Assembly: GCA_029532415.1 (NCBI GenBank)
Contig: JAQOTA010000044.1
Span: 434,001-498,000 of the forward strand
From: Marasmius tenuissimus
Lineage: Eukaryota > Basidiomycota > Agaricomycetes > Agaricales > Marasmiaceae
Length of the DNA stretch: 64,000 nucleotides
Reading direction: 5' to 3'
In this document: in pieces, positions 58,115-64,000 of the stretch
Layout: each line of letters begins with the position of its first letter
Position numbering within the stretch: the first letter of the stretch is position 1
Position numbers and translations under genes: made by a program
The notes under the pieces: generated by a model
Database searches by the model: none
What the model saw: the letters and a program-made list of their open reading frames with translations, nothing else
Told to the model about the DNA's origin: nothing

Positions 58115-58598
58115 TGTCACGAAGTGCTGAGCGTCTATCGGAGACGGCAGAGGCAGAGAGCGGTGGTAGCAAGCTAGGAGAGGAGCAGCGGGCTCGACTC
58201 AGGCAGAGATAAGGCAGAACTGGTCCCAACGACAAGTTAGATCTATTGTAGAGAAGGAAAGAAAAGGAAACTGTACTACTCACCTGGTCCCAACGACAAG
58301 AGGTCAAGATGAGGGACCAGGTGAAGACTAGCTAGCTTATATACCTATCCTACGGTCAGAGCTGGAGTCAGAGTGGCTACCTATGAATCGTGTATGAGTA
58401 AGTATGAGTCAAGGATGAATAAGGAATGAGTTGATATGAGATAATGGGATGGCTGCGCGATGTGGGTTAAAGCTGCGCGATGGTGGGTTAAGAAAGGGAA
58501 TCGTGAGAAATAAGGATGTATAGTAAGTGACCGTGAGAAAAGGACATGTGATAATCATGTGAGCAAATGGTGGAGGGAAAAGTGGCGTCTTCATGACA
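58115..58598 (-). repeat. 3' LTR of the Gypsy element
   Basis: 484 bp, TGTCAT...CGTGACA when read on the minus strand. The solo LTR at 13318-13802 is the same family with few differences, several of them C/T or G/A. Confidence 0.92.
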
Positions 58599-58639
58599 TT
58601 ACCCCCCTTCTACGCTTCATCGTCCTCGATGACTACACT

Positions 58640-60022
58640 TTAGTTATCTCGGGGTGCTGGTCCTGCTGCCGCCGGGTGTTTCTTGTGGAATTCTTTTACC
58701 TTCCGTGGTGCGTTCTTTAGATTCGGTGCTGGTTCCCATGTGCTTCGGTGGTCTCCTTTCCACTTGACTCTATACTCCAACCGATGCCACCTGTACTGGC
58801 TATCAAGAATTTCATCCACCTCATACTCCGGTTCGTCCTCGCCCTCAATTTTGATTGGTCCTGGGGGTTCTGGTAACAGACCATTAATCAGGTTGCCCTT
58901 GTAGGGGTAGAGTTTGTTGACGTGGAAGATGGCGTGGTGTCGTCCCAGCTCTTCTGGCAAGTCCAACCAATAGTCCAATCCTCCTACTTCCTGTACTATC
59001 TTGAAGGGGCCCAGACTTTGATCGCCCAATTTCTCGCTCGACAGCTTCAGGTTGAAGTCCAATCCATCTAGCCAAACAAAGTCTCCAACCTTAAACTGGT
59101 GTGCCTTCTTCTTCCCTTGCTCGTATCCCTCCTTCTGGTGCTGCTTTGTCAAGTGTAGAGCTGCCCCCGCGTCCCGGCGTACTTCACGCAGAATGTTGAT
59201 ACAGTTTTCGACTTCTGGGATTCCGGATCGTCGTCCCACTGGGATATTGAACAGGGGTAAGTACCCATATAGGAGTTCAAAGGGGGATAAATGGTGGGCC
59301 GAGTGCGTGTGGGAGTTGAGTACAAATTCTGCAAGTGGAAGATGTTTGGACCAATCGTCTTGCCGGTAGTTCGTATACAACCTCAGGTACTTCTCCACCT
59401 CTTGGTTCGCTCTTTCTGTCTGTCCATTGGCCTGGGGGTGGTACCCTGAGGTGAAGCTCCCCTTGATCCCTAGTCGTTTTAGTAGTGCTCTGGTGAGCTT
59501 GGCGTTGAACTGAGGGCCTTGATCTGATACAAAACGCAGGGGTAAGCCGTGAAGTCAGAATATTTCTCGGTAGTAGAGGTCCGCTATCCCTTCGGCCATG
59601 ATGTTAGTGGTGCAAGGGATGGTGTGGACCTGTTTTGTGAAGAAATCGGTGCAGACTAGGATTGCATCATAGCCATGAGAATATGGCAGTTGAGTGATCA
59701 GGTCGACTCCCACTTCCTCCCAGGGGCCATTTGGTACTTCGAGGGGTTGCGTAACAGCACGGGGGTGTTGGTGCAGCTTTTTGCGTGCACAGGAATCACA
59801 TCCTTCCACGTATTTCTCCACAAACAAGCGCATGGTTGGCCACCAAAAGTGGGTGTCCACCAGATTCAGCGTGCCATGGAGTCCAGGATGTCCTGTGGTT
59901 GGGTCGTCATGACACTGTCGTACTACTTCCCTTCGCAGCTCCTCGTCTGGAGGTACATATACTCGCCCTCTGTGGTATACCAGTCCATTGTCCTCCTCCC
60001 ACTCAGTTAGTCCGTTCACCAA
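58640..60022 (-). pseudogene. pol: Gypsy integrase with chromodomain
   Basis: The zinc-binding HHCC part reads HDDPTTGHPGLHG...CDSCARKK (around 59905-59780). The catalytic core shows VGVDLITQLPYSHGYDAILV, DFFTKQVHTIP and, after an in-frame TGA at 59555-59557, HPQANGQTERANQEVEKY with the third acidic residue. The C-terminus carries a GPFKIVQEVGGLDYWLDLP barrel and a chromodomain (YEVDEILDSQ...YRVKWKGDHRSTWEPA, 58840-58690), which in chromoviruses directs integration to marked chromatin. The frame ends naturally at TAA 58640-58642. The TGA sits in the middle of the core. Confidence 0.9.
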
Positions 60023-61860
60023 TCACAACGGCCCATTCTTCTTCAACTGCCAGAGTCCTTCCAATACTTCCGCTTCTCTAACAGAGGCTTCCCTGATCCG
60101 ATTTTCGAGTGGGTTGACCAATGCTGTGGCTGCAATTTGTACAAAGAGTTCTGGTCCGAGAACCACTTGTTGGCGGTTGTCCTCGTTATCTGAGACCTGA
60201 TGTGCTGTCATACGAGAGAGGGGGTCGGCTAGTGTGTTGGTTTTGCCAGGGCAATGACCGAGTTGGAAGTGGAAACGGGACAGATAAAGTGCCCAGCGAG
60301 CCTGTCAGCAACTTAGGTTTTGAGCATTCTTCCAGAACTCCAAATTCGAATGGTCAGTCAGGATCTCGAATGGCTGAGGCTGTCCTTCCAGGAAGTACCG
60401 CCAGTCCTTCAGGGCGTTGATGATGGCCAACATTTCCCGGTCCCATATCTCATAATTTCTCTCCGCTGGCTGCATGGATGCTGATCGGAATGCAACTGGG
60501 TGTCATAAGCCGTCTTCTAATTTCTGGGATAGCACTCCTCCTGTAGCAAATCCAGAGGTGTCGACTTCAATGCGTGTTGGCTGGTCTGGGTCCCAAAGAG
60601 TTAAGATTGGAGCAGTGGTGAAGGCTGTTCGAAGTTCGTCAAAGGCTGCTTGCTGCTGGGTTCCCCAGTTGAAGGAGACATGCTTCCGTGTGAGGTCGTT
60701 CAGTGGTCGTGCTGTTTTTGCAAAGTCCTTAATGAAGCGTCGGTAGAAGTTGGCGAATCCCAAAAAGCCCCGGACATCGCGCAGGTTTCGAGGAGTTGCC
60801 CATTCTCGTACAGCTTTGACTTTAGCTGGGTCCATGCGTACTTGGCCTTCACTGATCAGGAGTCCCAGGTACTCGATTTCCTGTTGTTCGAATTGGCATT
60901 TCTCTGGTCGTAGGTAGAGGTCGTGTTTCTGGAGTGGTGACAAGACCTCCTTGACTAGGATCTGATGCTCCTCTCGCGTGCTGGTGAAGATGAGAATGTC
61001 GTCCAGGTACACGGCGACCTTTCCTAGGGCGATGAGATCAGCAAATATAGAATTCATGAGGGATTGGAATGTAGCAGGTGAGTTAGTGAGTCCGAAGAAC
61101 ATCACTCTTGGTTCGAAAAGTCCCCTATTGGTTGCGAAGGCGGCCTTCCATTCATCTCCTTCCTTAATCCGTACGTTGTTGTATCCCCATCGTACATCGA
61201 ATTTTGTGAAATACTTTGCACCTTGGAGTCGATTGACAGGGGAGTGGGTAACGGTTTTTGATAGTGTACTCGTTAAGTTTTTGATAGTCCTGCACAAATC
61301 TGAGTTTTCCATCCTTCTTCTTCACAAAGAAAACAGGTGACGCAAGAGGTGATTTTGAGGGTCGGATGTAGCCTTTCTGTTGGTTCTCCTCCAGGAACTT
61401 GTCCAGTTCTTGTTGTTCGTTGAGTGACATAGGGTAGACCTTCGTTTTCATGGTCTGTAGTGATCCTGGTGTGAGTTCAATAGCGTGATCCCATGGCTTG
61501 TGAGCTGGAAGTCGTTCGGATTCCTGCTCAGAAAAGACTTTAGCGTATTCCCGATATGATTCTGGTACCATCTCTTCAAATGACTGTTTTGGCTTTTCCT
61601 TGTTGGTTTCTTCGGCAATCTGTTGAGAATATGTGTACCCTGCCGCGACCCATACCTCGTCATGACAATCCTCTAAGATTCCTTTTTTGACTAAAGATCT
61701 GCGTGCAGCCCGGTTGGCCATGATGTGATAAAGTGGTGTTGTATCTTCAGGCTCCACTGGAGGTGTTCCGATAATCGATGCATGGATGGTTTCGAAGGGG
61801 TCGTCGATAGATTCAAGAATGGCGTCGCTGAGTAGTGGATTACCTGTTCCTGCCCATTTC
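60023..61860 (-). pseudogene. pol: Gypsy reverse transcriptase and RNase H
   Basis: The RT begins around GYIRPSKSPLASPVFFVKKK and RFVQDYQKLNEYTIKNRYPLP. A frameshift with apparent loss of a few bases at about 61240-61262 moves the frame before RLQGAKYFTKFDVRWGYNNV. The catalytic motif YLDDILIF lies at about 61010. RNase H follows with RIEVDTSGFATGGVLS and, after a TGA at 60503-60505, AERNYEIWDREMLAI and TDHSNLEFW. Further TGAs at 60305-60307 and 60023-60025 interrupt the linker to integrase. All TGAs keep the same frame on both sides, so they are point nonsense changes. Confidence 0.9.
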
Positions 61861-62363
61861 TCTTCGTTCTATCTCCACTCCTTGTTTTGGGACTGAAAGC
61901 TGTCCCCCTTTCCAGTTGATCTGAGGATTGGTCTTCCGAAGCCAGGGTAGTCCTAATATAACATGTTCTCCTCCTAGATCTGTGACCAAGAAGTCTGTCC
62001 AGGTTTCAGTGTCCTCCACTACCAAACCTAGACGAGCATAGTGTGTGATGCTTCCAGCCTGGTTTAGTGTTCCATCAATGTTGTGAACTCGAATCAGGTG
62101 TTGGAGAGGGAAGGTGGTGATGTGATTGGTTGCGACAAAGGATTTTCCAAGAAATAATGCGGTGGCCCCACTATCAATCATGGCCGTCATTTCAGTCTGG
62201 CAATGCTTTCCTTTTAGTGTGACTCGTATGCGGAAGTGAGGGGAGAGAGTGTCTATTTCACGAACGGAGGATATTGTACATGAGTGAATGGAGTCATATG
62301 AGGAGGAAGCATAGACTGAAGCTGGTGAGGGTGTCTTTGTTACGACGAAGGCGGACACCCTTC
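61840..62363 (-). pseudogene. pol: Gypsy aspartic protease
   Basis: Contains the active-site motif AMIDSGATALFLG (around 62165-62190) and the flap/C-terminal motif HVILGLPWLRKTNPQINW. It is in the -1 frame relative to Gag, starting just beyond Gag's TAA, with the sequence TTTTTAA at the junction. Its own frame ends at 61840 because a one-base shift near 61870 separates it from the RT frame (which continues as EEKWAGTGNPLLSDAIL). Confidence 0.88.
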
Positions 62364-64000
62364 TTAAAAATCCTTTTGCATGAGTTGTTGGAGAATAGTG
62401 TTCTGTTGGGCTAGGGCTTGTTGAAGGGCAGCGATTTGGGCAACAGCATCCATGTTGGGGGTGGAAGAGGGGGTGGCAGAGATTTGGGCAGTAGGGGCCA
62501 TTGGCAGCGGTGAGTACGAAGGCGTAGGTGTTGGTTCATCTGGAAAGAGAGTGAAAGGGGTGGCTGAAATCTGTTGGCGTTGAATTCCTCCTCCGGCTGC
62601 TCTCCCTAGGTACTTATCCTGGCATACATTGGACCTATGTCCAGGACGTGCACAGTAGTTGCATTTATCCTGTCCATGGTTCCCATTAGCCTTGGTATGA
62701 TCACTCGCCCCGCATCCGTAACACTTCCCCCGCATTGCTTTCACAAAGTCCTCCCTAGTGCGTCCATTTCCTGTGGGGATGTTGAAACGGTTCGCACTAA
62801 TAGTAGTGACAGTCGTTTCTACCTGTCTCTTGGCCGCTAATCCTTCCTCCTGCAAGGACCCCTCTGCTTTGCAAGCTCGTGTTTCTAGTTCGGTTAGATT
62901 GGCGGGTTCTCCTTGGGACAATTCCATCATCACCAATAATCATTTAAGGTCTGCGTTCAGACCCTTGCAGTATTGGATTCGAAGATCTGCGTCTGATAGT
63001 CCTGTCTTCATCGCGGCCTCCTTGAATTCCTGACTGTAGAGAGTTGCAGTCTTGTTCCCCTGTTTAAGGTTGGTAAGGATTTCGATGGCATCCACCTTTT
63101 CATTGGCTGCCCTGAACCGGACTTTGAAGGATTCTTTGAACTGAGCCCATCTTCCTCTGAAAGGGAACTGATCGGCAGGGAGCTCTCCCAGGGCTACCTT
63201 GTTGGCCTGTATCAGGTAGTAGGCTGCCCAAGCTCCTGCCTTCTCTTCGCAGAAGGACAGAGCAGACTGAATTGTCTTCCGCTCGTCCAATTGATCTTTC
63301 TCCGTTGGGTGCTGGAGAACCTTCTCTTGTATAGCCCAGTTCTTGAACATGGGTAGGAATCGAGTCACATCCCAGGTTTCCCCCTTGAAGTTACTGGGTT
63401 TGGCAATGATCCTTCCTGGCTCTTTATTGGATTGGAAGGCTTCCCTGATGGCGTCTAGCTATGCTTGGGTTTCTTTCTGGGATTTCACCATCGCCTTCAG
63501 GACTTCGTCCAGCGTGGCTTGGCTCGCAGTAGTGGATGTAGACATGTTGGTGGTGTCAGATTCTGAAGTATGGGTAGATGTGGTGGATGCGGTGGGTGAA
63601 GGAGCTCTGTGTGCAGCAGCGGAAGATAGTCTGGTGTTGGTCGGGGTCTGGATTACAGCGAAGGTGGCTTCTGAGGCAACAAATGCTGGGATCTTGGTAC
63701 GGGCGATTGGTGTGTCAAGAGGACTAGGAGTGACGGGATTGGCGACGGTAGGTGGACTGTCAGGTTTTTCTGATGGGCCTGCTACTGTGAGGCGTGCAAG
63801 TGAAGTTGCAAGTTCTGAAGTGGAGAGCAGTGGCGGCGGAGGTGTCGGTTCTTGTTCAGGGGTTGGTACATGAGGAGCAGGGATAGGATTGAGTACTTCG
63901 TCGTTTTCAAAGGAAAAAGTCTCAGGGATCGAATTCTCTGGGGTAGCATTTGGGCAAGGTTGGTCTTTACACTTGTACCAGCTGGTTTGTTTGGGATTTC
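62364..64000 (-). pseudogene. gag: Gypsy Gag, open to the window edge
   Basis: From the window edge inward there is a Pro/Thr/Ser-rich N-terminal region, open to 64000, that includes WYKCKDQPCPNATPENS. It is followed by MSTSTTASQATLDEVLKAMV (ATG at 63545), the capsid-like retrotransposon Gag domain (RFLPMFKNW ... WAQFKESFKVRF ... LKQGNKTATLYSQEFKEAA) and two zinc-knuckle-like sites (CYGCGASDHTKANG and CNYCARPGHRSNVC, around 62730-62630). A Gln/Leu-rich tail ends at TAA 62364-62366. In-frame TAG 63459-63461 and TGA 62940-62942 interrupt it. Confidence 0.88.

Larger units (their letters stand above)
58115..64000 (-). mobile_element. Ty3/Gypsy chromovirus-type retrotransposon, 3' part, runs off window
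   Basis: Minus-strand element: 3' LTR at 58115-58598, polypurine tract AGAAGGGGGG just upstream of it (58603-58615), then integrase with C-terminal chromodomain, RNase H, reverse transcriptase, protease and Gag toward 64000. The 5' LTR is outside the window. This gene order and the chromodomain place it in the fungal chromoviruses. Pol is broken by four in-frame TGA codons (59555, 60023, 60305, 60503) and two frameshifts (near 61870 and 61250). Gag has a TAG (63459-63461) and a TGA (62940-62942). The element is therefore defective here. Confidence 0.95.

Noticed and set aside
63343..63873. Plus-strand ORF of 176 codons at the right edge
   Set aside because: It is the complement of the Gypsy Gag region. 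Its Val/Ser/Gly-rich translation is a shadow of the Pro/Thr-rich Gag N-terminus.
1..64000. CRISPR arrays, bacterial operons, prophage
   Set aside because: No regularly spaced direct repeats. Introns, intron-bearing tRNAs and LTR elements show nuclear fungal DNA.

Overview
The window looks like chromosomal DNA from a filamentous basidiomycete, most likely an Agaricomycete. Genes are broken by short GT-AG introns of about 40-70 nt. The protein families are typical of that group: tandem DUF6593 genes, a DUF6535 membrane protein, F-box-like proteins, a MYND zinc-finger protein and a basidiomycete multigene family of unknown function. Two intron-bearing tRNA genes also fit. I cannot name a genus.

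Layout. 615-4647 is a 4.03-kb DNA transposon with ~355-bp terminal inverted repeats (TIRs) and a 6-bp target duplication (TSD). It has landed three bases upstream of the start codon of a DUF6593 gene. 4.66-18.4 kb holds five DUF6593 loci: two well-preserved tandem copies at 16.0 and 17.7 kb, the 4.7-kb copy with a displaced promoter, and two broken copies at 8.9 and 14.3 kb. Between them lie a spliced membrane-protein gene, a CACTA-like element, an F-box gene with an in-frame stop, a palindromic repeat block carrying a solo LTR, and a hAT-type MITE. 18.5-24.5 kb holds tRNA-Ala, a decayed APP1-type phosphatase gene, tRNA-Asp and a MYND gene.

25.4-50.3 kb contains three copies of a ten-exon gene (26.4, 42.7 and 46.4 kb), plus four copies of a second small gene start. 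This segmental array is split by an inverted second copy of the 4.03-kb element (29871-33901), a 199-bp MITE and a full Copia retrotransposon (35720-41442), which itself carries a solo LTR of another family. 52.8-57.4 kb holds an F-box-like gene and a DUF6535 gene. 58115 to the right edge is the 3' part of a Ty3/Gypsy chromovirus-type retrotransposon on the minus strand, broken by TGA/TAG codons and frameshifts.

The window is a graveyard of nested insertions in which the order of events can be read from target-site duplications. The most novel object is the 4.03-kb TIR element. Its ends, 6-bp TSDs, nested hAT MITE and spliced gene of unknown function match no transposase family I can recognise. 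The genes do not form an evident pathway. The common theme is tandem duplication of lineage-specific families followed by mobile-element damage. All statements come from reading the sequence. No database search was run, and family names are by recognition.
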